Position numbers and translations under genes: made by a program. DNA of 64,000 nucleotides, taken from assembly GCF_008806595.1 (NCBI RefSeq), contig NZ_VZRB01000013.1:162521-226520 (forward strand), given 5' to 3'. This DNA is from Streptomyces luteolifulvus (GTDB lineage: Bacteria; Actinomycetota; Actinomycetes; Streptomycetales; Streptomycetaceae). A model generated the notes under the pieces. It saw nothing but the letters and a program-made list of their open reading frames with translations. It ran no database searches and was not told the DNA's origin. Shown here piece by piece: positions 1 through 7,988 of this stretch (position 1 is the first letter of the stretch; the number at the start of each line of letters is the position of its first letter).

Positions 1-1
1 C

Positions 2-100
2 CGCCTGACCCCGGAGGGGCTCGCCCACTCCGACGCCATCGGCCCGGAGCTGTTCTCCCCGGCCGTACGGGCCGCGATGGCCGCCTACGAGAGGAAGTGA
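2..100 (+). CDS. 3' end of a radical SAM protein (STM4012-like), partial
   Basis: Only the last 32 codons are present; the gene begins outside the window. The reading frame ends at the TGA at 98-100, eleven bases before the next start. The tail has a leucine/arginine-rich start, a GLAHSDAIGPELF stretch and a final AAYERK, which resembles the C-terminus of HemW-like/STM4012 radical SAM proteins. The complete STM4011-type gene directly downstream in the same direction supports the assignment, because the two families are usually adjacent. Identity rests mainly on context. Confidence 0.5.
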   Translation, partial: RLTPEGLAHSDAIGPELFSPAVRAAMAAYERK

Positions 101-110
101 GCCCGCGGCG

Positions 111-1010
111 ATGGACCTGACCCTTCTGTACCGCGGCCCTCTCGCGTCCTGCGACTACGACTGTCCCTACTGCCCTTTCGCCAAGCGCCGCGACAGCAGG
201 GAGCAGTTGCGCGCGGACCGGACGAGCCTTGAGCGGTTCGCCGACTGGGCCACCGGCAACACCGACGACGGTCTTTCGATCCTCTTCACCCCGTGGGGAG
301 AGGGCCTGGTGCGCTCCTGGTACCGGCGCACCCTCACCGACCTCTCCCACCAGCCCCACATCCGCCGCGTCGCCATCCAGACGAACCTCAGCTGCCGCAC
401 CGACTGGCTGGCCGACGCCGACCTCGACACCCTGGCCCTGTGGTGCACGTACCACCCGGGGCAGACGCCGTACGACCGCTTCCTCGCCAAGTGCCGTGAA
501 CTGGCCCGCCTCGGCGTCCGTTTCAGCGTCGGCATCGTCGGGCTGCCCGGCCATCTGGAAGCCGCCCGGCGCCTGCGCGCCGAACTGCCCGAGCAGGTGT
601 ACCTGTGGGTCAACGCCGCGGAGGGCCACACCTACGACGACACGGAGGCCGGGCTCTGGACCGCCCTGGACCCCCTCTTCCCGTACAGCCGCCACCCCCA
701 CGCGAGCGCCGGCCTGCCCTGCCGCACCGGCGAGTCCGTGATCTCGGTCGACGGCGACGGCACGGTCCGCCGCTGCCACTTCGTCCGCACCGAACTGGGC
801 AACCTCTACGACGGCTCGTACCGTACGGCACTCGGCCCGCGCCCCTGCCCCCTGACCGTCTGCGACTGCCACATCGGCTACGTCCACCTCGAGACCCTGC
901 CGCTCTACGACGTCTTCGCGGGCGGCGTCCTGGAACGCATTCCCGCGACGTCCGGCGCGCGCGGCCTGCGGCTCCTACCCCCTGCCAGTGCCTGCCGGGG
1001 CACTAGGTGA
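111..1010 (+). CDS. STM4011 family radical SAM protein
   Basis: A 299-residue protein with the radical SAM CX3CX2C motif very near the N-terminus (Cys14, Cys18, Cys21), which would hold a 4Fe-4S cluster and cleave S-adenosylmethionine. The C-terminal third carries further cysteines (an LPCRTG stretch, an RRCHFV stretch and a CPLTVCDCHIGY stretch), as in families with auxiliary clusters or SPASM-like ends. The opening sequence fits the STM4011 family, whose substrate is not known. It starts 10 bases after the partial upstream radical SAM gene, so the two are probably co-transcribed. Its 3' end overlaps that of the convergent SWIM-domain gene by 8 bases. Confidence 0.8.
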   Translation: MDLTLLYRGPLASCDYDCPYCPFAKRRDSREQLRADRTSLERFADWATGNTDDGLSILFTPWGEGLVRSWYRRTLTDLSHQPHIRRVAIQTNLSCRTDWLADADLDTLALWCTYHPGQTPYDRFLAKCRELARLGVRFSVGIVGLPGHLEAARRLRAELPEQVYLWVNAAEGHTYDDTEAGLWTALDPLFPYSRHPHASAGLPCRTGESVISVDGDGTVRRCHFVRTELGNLYDGSYRTALGPRPCPLTVCDCHIGYVHLETLPLYDVFAGGVLERIPATSGARGLRLLPPASACRGTR

Positions 1011-2931
1011 GGGAGTCTCCTGTGACCCAGGTGGCCTGTATCAGGGCTCGCTCGGTGCTGGTCAGATAGACGGCCGCGGCGAGCCACGCCCGGGCGTAGG
1101 CGTCCGGGTCGGCCTCGGCGGTGCGGCCGAAGACATCGCGGGTGCGGCGGTCGGCCTCCGCGGAGAGCGCGGTCGCCAGGTCCGCGGCCGTACGGAATCC
1201 GCTGCGGCGCAGCGCCGCCCGACCCCCGTTCCGGTCGCCGTCGCGCGCGGGTTCGGCGACGGCCCGCCGGCCCCCGGACACGGCGACCTCGACCAGCCGC
1301 CGCAGCCGCCACAGAGGGGCCTCGGCCAGCGGGTCCGGCGGGACGTCGCCGAGGCCTTCCACGGGAGGCAGGGCACCGGGTGGCGGGAAGTGGACGCCCT
1401 CCAGACGGTCGTAGCCCAGGTCGGCACGGCCCATCCAGTCCTCGGGCAGCCGCAGGGTCGCCTCGGTGTCCGGCACGGGGCCGACCGCGAGAGGGCGGAG
1501 CGTGGCGGCGCGGTCGGGGTCCAGCCGGCCGATCACACGGAGCCGCAGTCCGGGCCGCGACGCGAGTCGGCGGAAGTTGGCCGTGTGGGCGAGGTCCGGA
1601 TGGCCGTTGGCCGGGGTCAGCCGGATCAGGAGGCCGTCCGCGTCCGGTCGTCCGGGGATCAGTTCGCGGGCGAGCAACTGGTCGCCGGCCGCGCCGACGA
1701 GAACCAGGTCGCAGCCGATCAGCTCACGGACCGCCTGCTCGGACCGGTCCGGGTCGGTCCCCGCGGTTCCCGTGAGGCGTTCGGCGACGGCCTGCGTGAG
1801 GGGGCGGGCGAACAGGGCGGCGAGCGGACCCGACGTCCAGGACAGACCGGCGACCGGAGTGGCCCGTACGCCCTTGCCGGAGCCGAGGCGGCCGTCCGGG
1901 GAGAGCGTCGCACCGGAGACCAGCAGCCCGCCACGGCCGAGTTGGGCGTGATCGAGGCTGCCCGAGCCGAGCGCGACGGTGGCTGTGCCGGCACCCCGGG
2001 CCCGTGCCGGGCCGCCGGGCTTGACGTCGGCGACGGAGAACCAGCGCCCGTCGTCGGAGACGAGATGGGTGACGACACCGCCGTAGCCGGTGGCCGCGAT
2101 CACCGGCTCCCGGCACACACCGTGCACCCGCAGACTGCCGCCCGGCCGGTAGCTGCGGCGGGCGGTGCCGACCAGGGCCGGATCAGGGTCCGCCGCCGCC
2201 AACAGAGTGGTGGTGAGCAGCAGTTCCCGCACATGGCCGACCAGGTCGGCAAGCCGGTGGCCGTCCTGCCGGGCGCGGGCGCCGCGCAGTCCTCGGACGA
2301 CCCTCAGGGCGGCCGCCTCGGCGCGGTGCAGCCCGGCCAGCCGGGCGGTGTGGGCCGCCCGCAGCAGCTCCGCCTGCGGCACCGCGCCCGCGGCGGGCAC
2401 CCCGGCGGCCAGGACGGCCGCGGTGGCCGCCCACAGAGCGGTCGCGGCGGCCACCTGGGCGTCGGTCGGGCCGGCGGGCGTCGTCACCTCGGTGGCGCCC
2501 ACTCCCGTGGGTTCGGCGGGGTCCGAAGCGGCGAGGGCGGTGGGTTGCCCGGTTGCCGCCTCGGGGGCGGTTCCTTCCGCTGATACGGCGTCACCCTCGG
2601 CGTCCGCCACCGCGTCCGGCGGCTCCGCCATCACGTCCGCCTCCGCCAAGGGGCAGGCGCCGAGCACGGCGGCGCGGTGCAGACAGCGGGGCGCGAGCAG
2701 ACAACTGCACACCGCCTGCCCGGCGTCCGAGACCGCGCCGGAGGGACCGGGCGTGAGGGTGACCTCGGCGTCCTCACCGCACCGGATGCGCACCACGCCG
2801 TCGTCGGCGGTGACGGGCGTGGCCGCGTACGACTCGATCGCGGCGTCCAGCTTCTTGCGCAGCCTGGAGGTCAGGCTCTCGACTGCGGCGGCAACCACAT
2901 CGGGCGCCACCGGGGGAAGTTCGGCGTTCAT
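1003..2931 (-). CDS. SWIM zinc-finger protein (YehQ-like)
   Basis: A 642-residue protein with a SWIM zinc-finger signature near the N-terminus: Cys75-x-Cys77, then Cys83-x-His85. The rest is rich in alanine, leucine and arginine and has no motif I recognise. The chosen ATG at 2931 overlaps the TGA of the upstream vWA gene as ATGA, which points to translational coupling and rules out the much longer upstream-open frame. It is the last gene of a minus-strand set that parallels E. coli yehI-yehL-yehM-yehP-yehQ, where YehQ is the SWIM protein. SWIM domains usually bind nucleic acid or protein; the role here is unknown. Confidence 0.8.
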   Translation of the reverse strand: MNAELPPVAPDVVAAAVESLTSRLRKKLDAAIESYAATPVTADDGVVRIRCGEDAEVTLTPGPSGAVSDAGQAVCSCLLAPRCLHRAAVLGACPLAEADVMAEPPDAVADAEGDAVSAEGTAPEAATGQPTALAASDPAEPTGVGATEVTTPAGPTDAQVAAATALWAATAAVLAAGVPAAGAVPQAELLRAAHTARLAGLHRAEAAALRVVRGLRGARARQDGHRLADLVGHVRELLLTTTLLAAADPDPALVGTARRSYRPGGSLRVHGVCREPVIAATGYGGVVTHLVSDDGRWFSVADVKPGGPARARGAGTATVALGSGSLDHAQLGRGGLLVSGATLSPDGRLGSGKGVRATPVAGLSWTSGPLAALFARPLTQAVAERLTGTAGTDPDRSEQAVRELIGCDLVLVGAAGDQLLARELIPGRPDADGLLIRLTPANGHPDLAHTANFRRLASRPGLRLRVIGRLDPDRAATLRPLAVGPVPDTEATLRLPEDWMGRADLGYDRLEGVHFPPPGALPPVEGLGDVPPDPLAEAPLWRLRRLVEVAVSGGRRAVAEPARDGDRNGGRAALRRSGFRTAADLATALSAEADRRTRDVFGRTAEADPDAYARAWLAAAVYLTSTERALIQATWVTGDSLT

Positions 2932-5900
2932 CGGGTCTCTCCGCGGAGGCAGTCGCCCACCCAGCGGGCGAGGGCAAGGGGACTGAGGGCGGCGACGGGC
3001 ATACCGGCCGCGACGAGTTGCTGGGCGACGGGCACCGAGTAGCGCGGGGTGCCGGTGTCGTCCAGGGCGGCGCAGCCCATCAGTTGCACACCGGAACCGG
3101 CGAGGGCCCTGACCTCGCCGAGGAGTCCGCCCAGCGGGTAGCCCTCCTCGAAGTCGCTCACCACCACCACGAGGGTGCGGCTGGGCACGGTCACCAGGGA
3201 GCGGGCGTGCGCGAGCCCGGCCGCGACATGGGTGCCGCCGCCCACGCGTACCTCCAGGAGCAGCGACAGCGGGTCGTCCACCCGGTCCGTCAGGTCGATC
3301 ACATCGGTCGAGAAGGCGAGGAAGTGGGTGGACAGCGTGGGCACCCCGCCCAGGACGGCCGCGGTCAGCGCCGACCAGACGACGGAGGCCTCCATCGACC
3401 CGGACACGTCGACCACGAGGATCAGCCGCCAGTCCGCCTCCTTGCGGGAGCGGGTACTGAACACCGGCCGCTCCGGGACGACCAGGGTCCGGCCGTCCCC
3501 GGTCCGGCGCGCGTGCGCCAGATTGGCCCGCAGCGTGCGCGGCAGGTCGAGCCGGCCGCCCGGACGGCGGGTCGGGCGCGGTGTGGCCAGTCCGGTCAGG
3601 GCCGGACGCATCCGGGTGGCGAGCTCCTTGGCCAGCTCGTCGACGAGTCGGCGTACGAGCGGGCGCAGCTTGGCCAGTTGCTGCTCGGGCATCCCTCCGG
3701 CGAGGGACAGCACAGAGGTCAGCAGGTCCACCGAGGGGCGAACCGCCTTGGGATCGAGTTCGGCCAGTACGTCGGTACGGCCCTGGTCGGCGGCCCGCGC
3801 AAGGACCTCCTCGCGGACCTCCCTGCCGAACAGCGCGTCCAGCTCCTCGGCCCATTCGCGGGCCGTGGGGAAGGACGCCTCCTGGCCGCCTGCCCCGCCC
3901 TGGCACCCGTCCCGGCCGAGGTCCGAGGCGCCCTCGCCCCTGCCGGTGCCGTACAGCTCGTCCAGCGCGTGCGCGTAACGGCGGGCGCCCGGCGGCAGTT
4001 TGTCGCTCTCCCGGCCGAGCAGCAGCCGCCAGCGGTCGGTGGGGGTGAGCCGGCGGATGGGGGAAGGCGTCTGCTCGGGGCGGGGTACGGCGTCGCCGGG
4101 GGCGGCAACGTCGGCGTCCTCGGACTCCGTCAGGTCCGTCCCGACCGGCAGACGCAGGGAGTTGACTGCCGCGAGGCCCGCCGTGTCCGCGGCCGTCCAC
4201 AGGGCGAGGAGCCGTGGTGAGGCACCGAGCGACAGGTCGAGGCGGTCCCCGAGACGCTCGGTCACGGTGTTCAGCAGACGGTCGCGGTCGGCCGGGCTGA
4301 GCGTGTCGAAGCCGCCGCGCAGCGCGGGCAGCCGGTCCAGGAACCCCTGGTCGGTGAGTGTGTCGATGCGGTCGAGCAGGGGGTCGAGAACGGTCGAGGC
4401 CGACTGGAGCAGCGCTGCGGCACCACTGAGCAGCCCGGTGAGCCGACGGGCCAGCCCCTGGCGCCCGTCGGGGCCGGTGGCCGTGTCGATCCAGCCGGCG
4501 GCACGCGCGCCGACGGTGCCGGTGTCGTCGAGGTCGAGCAGGACCCGCGCGGCCAGGGCCGCACCCTGGACGAGCGGGGAGCCGGTGCGCACGAGCGTGG
4601 CCAGGGCGTCGTCCATCCGCAGCCCGAGACGGTGTTCACCGGCCCGTGAGGCCAGCGCGATCAGTGCTGCCGCGTCCTTCGGCTGGTCGCTGCCCGCCAG
4701 GCCGGGCAGGGCACGGACCGCCGCCTCCAGCAGGTCGGCGGCCAGTTCGGCGGCCTCCTGTCTGCGCTCGGGCGTGGTGCCGGGGAGATGGCCCCGGCGC
4801 AGTGCCTCCAACAGGTCCAGTGCTTCGAGGAGTTCGGGGAGCGTGGCGGCGGCGGGGAGTACGGCGGCGGCGTCGGCCAGGCGCTCGGCGACCAGCGCGG
4901 GCAGGTCGCAACGGGCGGCCGCCCGTAGCCCCGTGAGGACATGGGCGCAGGTCGGCCCGCCGTCCGCCGACTCCCGGCGGAAGGTGTCCCGCAGGGTGCC
5001 CTCGGCGGCCAGGGCCGCGGTCACGCCCCGTACCCCGGCCAGGTCGAGACGTACGGGAACGGCCGGTGTCCAGGTCAGCCGCCACCGGGTGGTGAGCGCG
5101 GTCCCGTCGCCCGTGCGGGACACGTCGACGGCCTCGCCGTAGCCGGCGCCGCACACCGCGAGGCGCTGCAGCAGGATCTCGCGGCGGGCGTCGAGGGCGG
5201 AACGGAGCGGGTCGAGCCGTATCTCGCGTGCACCGGGGTCGTCCGGGCCCGGCAACCGCAGCGCGGCGAGCTCCGCTTCCACGGACGGGCCGAGTCCGGA
5301 GCGCGGTGTGCCCGGCGCGATCCGGCCACGGTCGGTGCCGACCAGGACCACCTCGAGCGCCCGCGCGAGGGCCCGCCCGCGGCCGAGCGGCTCGCCCTGG
5401 CCCATCACGGTCGTCAGCGCCTCCAGCACCTCGCCCCGGCCCGGGGCCGCGAGCCCCCGCAGCGCGGCCAGATCGCATGCCATCCGCAGGGTCTCGGTGG
5501 CCTCACCCGTGCCCGCGGTGTGCCCGGCCGCGCGCAGTTCCCGGCACACATCGGTGATCGCCCGCGCGGCGGCGTCGTGCAGCAGCCCGGGGTCGCCCCC
5601 GGCCGCGAACACCGCCTGCTGCCAGCGCGGGTCCCGGATGCCGGCGGGGTAGCCGGAACGGGAGTCCAGCAGATCGAAGGCGTACGGGACGAGGGAGGTG
5701 ACGACGGGCGGGTGTTCCCCTACGCGGGGTGCGTCGGCAACGGCCGTGCCGACAGGGGGTGCTGCGACCGTCACCGACGCCCCGTGGACCTCACCGGGGG
5801 CCGGTGTGGCGTTGTCCACCAGCGCCGGTGCATGGAACGCACCCACGACGGCCGCGACCCGGCGCCCGCCCGCCGCGGCCCGCGCGATCGTCTCGCGCAT

Positions 5901-6674
5901 GTGGGCCTCGCGGGCGAGGTCGACCGACGGCACGCCCCCCGCCGACTCGGCGTCCCGGCGCAGCGCCCACCCCACGCCGAGGGCGGCGCGGCGGATCGCC
6001 TCGGGGGCACACCCCGGGGCAAGGACCTCCACGCATCGGTCCCACAGGTCGTCACCGTCACGTCCGGTCGCGGCGGCGGTGAGCGCGTCCCCGAAGACGG
6101 AGGACGAGGCGGGGGGCGCGTCCTCGACGACCGCGGTCCGGGTGTTCCCTGAGGGGGCGGGGTCGGCGCTCGCGGTGTCCCCCGCCGGGGCGGGGTTGTC
6201 CGCCTGCCGGGGGTCGCCGCCCTCGGCGGGGCTGTCCGTAGCACGCGGGTCCGCAGCCGAGGCGGGGCTGTCCCCGCTGTTCGTGTCCCCCGCCGGGAGC
6301 CCGACACACCCGTCCCACGCGGGATCGGACATCGGCAGGTCGCAGCACACGACCTTCGCCCCCCGCTCCCGCGCCCAGCGGACCGCGGCGAGTTCGGGGG
6401 AGAAGTCCGCGAACGGGTAGAAGCCGAGCCGCCCGCCCTCCGCGGCCCCGGCCAGCGCGACCGGTGCGACGGTGCCGGGGGCCGCCAGATGGGTGAGCCA
6501 CGGCTGGAAGTCGGCGGGCAGCTCCACGCACACGACCTCGGCGCCGGCGGCGTCCAGCAACGCCGGCACGGCCGCGGCGAGCGCCGGGCCGTGGTGCCGT
6601 ACGCCCAGCAGATACGGCACCGTGGAGTCGGCGAGGCCGATGACCGCAGCCCGCGGTTCCTGAGCGTGCGTCAC
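2928..6674 (-). CDS. DUF5682-von Willebrand factor A fusion protein (YehM-YehP-like)
   Basis: One uninterrupted 1248-residue frame that appears to join two proteins usually encoded separately. The N-terminal two thirds matches the DUF5682 (YehM-like) pattern, beginning with a YLLGVRHHGP stretch and a VCVELPADF stretch. The last 170 or so residues are a vWA domain with the metal-binding MIDAS DxSxS (VVDVSGSME, about residue 1090) and a later GGGTHVAAG segment. A low-complexity Asp/Ala/Pro segment near residues 110-165 looks disordered. The GTG start at 6674 overlaps the stop of the MoxR gene as GTGA. In MoxR-vWA systems the ATPase is thought to remodel vWA partners; the substrate is unknown. 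Confidence 0.8.
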   Translation of the reverse strand: MTHAQEPRAAVIGLADSTVPYLLGVRHHGPALAAAVPALLDAAGAEVVCVELPADFQPWLTHLAAPGTVAPVALAGAAEGGRLGFYPFADFSPELAAVRWARERGAKVVCCDLPMSDPAWDGCVGLPAGDTNSGDSPASAADPRATDSPAEGGDPRQADNPAPAGDTASADPAPSGNTRTAVVEDAPPASSSVFGDALTAAATGRDGDDLWDRCVEVLAPGCAPEAIRRAALGVGWALRRDAESAGGVPSVDLAREAHMRETIARAAAGGRRVAAVVGAFHAPALVDNATPAPGEVHGASVTVAAPPVGTAVADAPRVGEHPPVVTSLVPYAFDLLDSRSGYPAGIRDPRWQQAVFAAGGDPGLLHDAAARAITDVCRELRAAGHTAGTGEATETLRMACDLAALRGLAAPGRGEVLEALTTVMGQGEPLGRGRALARALEVVLVGTDRGRIAPGTPRSGLGPSVEAELAALRLPGPDDPGAREIRLDPLRSALDARREILLQRLAVCGAGYGEAVDVSRTGDGTALTTRWRLTWTPAVPVRLDLAGVRGVTAALAAEGTLRDTFRRESADGGPTCAHVLTGLRAAARCDLPALVAERLADAAAVLPAAATLPELLEALDLLEALRRGHLPGTTPERRQEAAELAADLLEAAVRALPGLAGSDQPKDAAALIALASRAGEHRLGLRMDDALATLVRTGSPLVQGAALAARVLLDLDDTGTVGARAAGWIDTATGPDGRQGLARRLTGLLSGAAALLQSASTVLDPLLDRIDTLTDQGFLDRLPALRGGFDTLSPADRDRLLNTVTERLGDRLDLSLGASPRLLALWTAADTAGLAAVNSLRLPVGTDLTESEDADVAAPGDAVPRPEQTPSPIRRLTPTDRWRLLLGRESDKLPPGARRYAHALDELYGTGRGEGASDLGRDGCQGGAGGQEASFPTAREWAEELDALFGREVREEVLARAADQGRTDVLAELDPKAVRPSVDLLTSVLSLAGGMPEQQLAKLRPLVRRLVDELAKELATRMRPALTGLATPRPTRRPGGRLDLPRTLRANLAHARRTGDGRTLVVPERPVFSTRSRKEADWRLILVVDVSGSMEASVVWSALTAAVLGGVPTLSTHFLAFSTDVIDLTDRVDDPLSLLLEVRVGGGTHVAAGLAHARSLVTVPSRTLVVVVSDFEEGYPLGGLLGEVRALAGSGVQLMGCAALDDTGTPRYSVPVAQQLVAAGMPVAALSPLALARWVGDCLRGETR

Positions 6675-7831
6675 CGAAGGTTCTCCCGCAGGTCCCAGAG
6701 GCGGCGCCACATCGCCGAACCGTCCTCGGCACGGCGGCGCACCGGGCCGTCCCAGTAGCCGAGCAGCCGCGCGTGGTCGGCGGGGTCGTCCTTGCGGACC
6801 ACGCCCAGCAGATGACCGGGGACGAGATCGACCGCGTCCCCGCCGGGCAGGTAGGCGGCGGCCACCCCGAGGGAGGCGGCGACCTGCACGGCCTCGGCGG
6901 TGGACATCACCGTGCCGGGCCGCTCCACGTCCCAGCCCTCGGCGGACCGCCCGGCCCGCAGATCGCGGAAGACGGTGACCAGCACGTCGAGGACCGCGTC
7001 GTCGACGCCGAAGGCAGCGCCCGCCCGCTCGACGGCCGCCGCCGCCTGCCGCCGCACGAGCGCGGTCTCGGCGTCGACGTCGGCGATCGGGTGGACGGTC
7101 TCGAAGTTGAAGCGGCGCTTGAGCGCGGCGGACATCTCCGAGACACCGCGGTCGCGGAGGTTGGCGGTGGCGATGACGGTGAATCCGGGAGCGGCCGCGA
7201 CCTGGGCGTCGTCCGTGCCGGACAGCTCGGGGACGCTCACCCGCCGGTCGGACAGGATCGACACCAGCGCGTCCTGCACCTCGGGCAGACAGCGGGTGAT
7301 CTCCTCGACGCGGGCCACGCGCCCGGTGCGCATGGCGCCGAGCACCGGCGAGTCGACCAGCGCCTGCGGACTGGGGCCCTGGGCGAGCAGCAGGGCGTAG
7401 TTCCAGCCGTAACGGAAGGCGTCCTCGGTGGTGCCCGCCGTGCCCTGCACGGTCAGCGCGCTGGTGCCGCAGACGGCGGCCGACAGCAGCTCGGAGAGCA
7501 TCGACTTGGCGGTGCCTGGCTCGCCGACGAGCAGCAGGCCCCGCTCGCCGGCGAGGGTCACCACGCACCGCTCCACCAGGGCGCGTTCACCGACGAACTT
7601 GGGGGTGATCACCAGCCGGTCGGGCAGCGTCTCGTGCGGCTTGGGCAGCTTCAGCGTCTCGCCGCCGCTGCCGCAGACGAAGGTGACCACGGAGCGCGGG
7701 GTCAGCCGCCAGCCGGGCGGGCGGGGTCCCTCGTCGTGGGCGGCGAGGAAGGCGAGTTCGGCGGCGTGGAACTCCTCGGCGGGCAGGGTCTGCCGGGCCG
7801 GAGGGGCCGTCACCGTATCGGTCGGGGTCAT
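6671..7831 (-). CDS. MoxR-family AAA+ ATPase (YehL-like)
   Basis: A 386-residue AAA+ ATPase. Visible motifs are the Walker A P-loop GEPGTAKS at about residue 100, a Walker B-like VARVEEI segment, the sensor-1 region FTVIATANLRDRG and an arginine-rich LKRRFNFE segment. This is the MoxR/YehL arrangement. MoxR ATPases usually act as chaperones that remodel partners carrying vWA domains, and the next gene encodes one, joined by a 4-base stop/start overlap. A 157-base gap separates this gene from the large gene upstream on the same strand, so it may also have its own promoter. Confidence 0.87.
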   Translation of the reverse strand: MTPTDTVTAPPARQTLPAEEFHAAELAFLAAHDEGPRPPGWRLTPRSVVTFVCGSGGETLKLPKPHETLPDRLVITPKFVGERALVERCVVTLAGERGLLLVGEPGTAKSMLSELLSAAVCGTSALTVQGTAGTTEDAFRYGWNYALLLAQGPSPQALVDSPVLGAMRTGRVARVEEITRCLPEVQDALVSILSDRRVSVPELSGTDDAQVAAAPGFTVIATANLRDRGVSEMSAALKRRFNFETVHPIADVDAETALVRRQAAAAVERAGAAFGVDDAVLDVLVTVFRDLRAGRSAEGWDVERPGTVMSTAEAVQVAASLGVAAAYLPGGDAVDLVPGHLLGVVRKDDPADHARLLGYWDGPVRRRAEDGSAMWRRLWDLRENLR

Positions 7832-7988
7832 GGATGTCCTTGCTCGGTCGGTCTGTCTGTGGTGGGTCTGACTGTGGTCGGTCGGGAGGTCGGTCCGGCG
7901 TCGATCGGCGGGTCTGTCCGGCGTCGTGGGGCGGGGGTTGGGGGCGGTGGGGCGCGGGTCGGAGCCGGTTTCCCACCGCCCCCGACCC

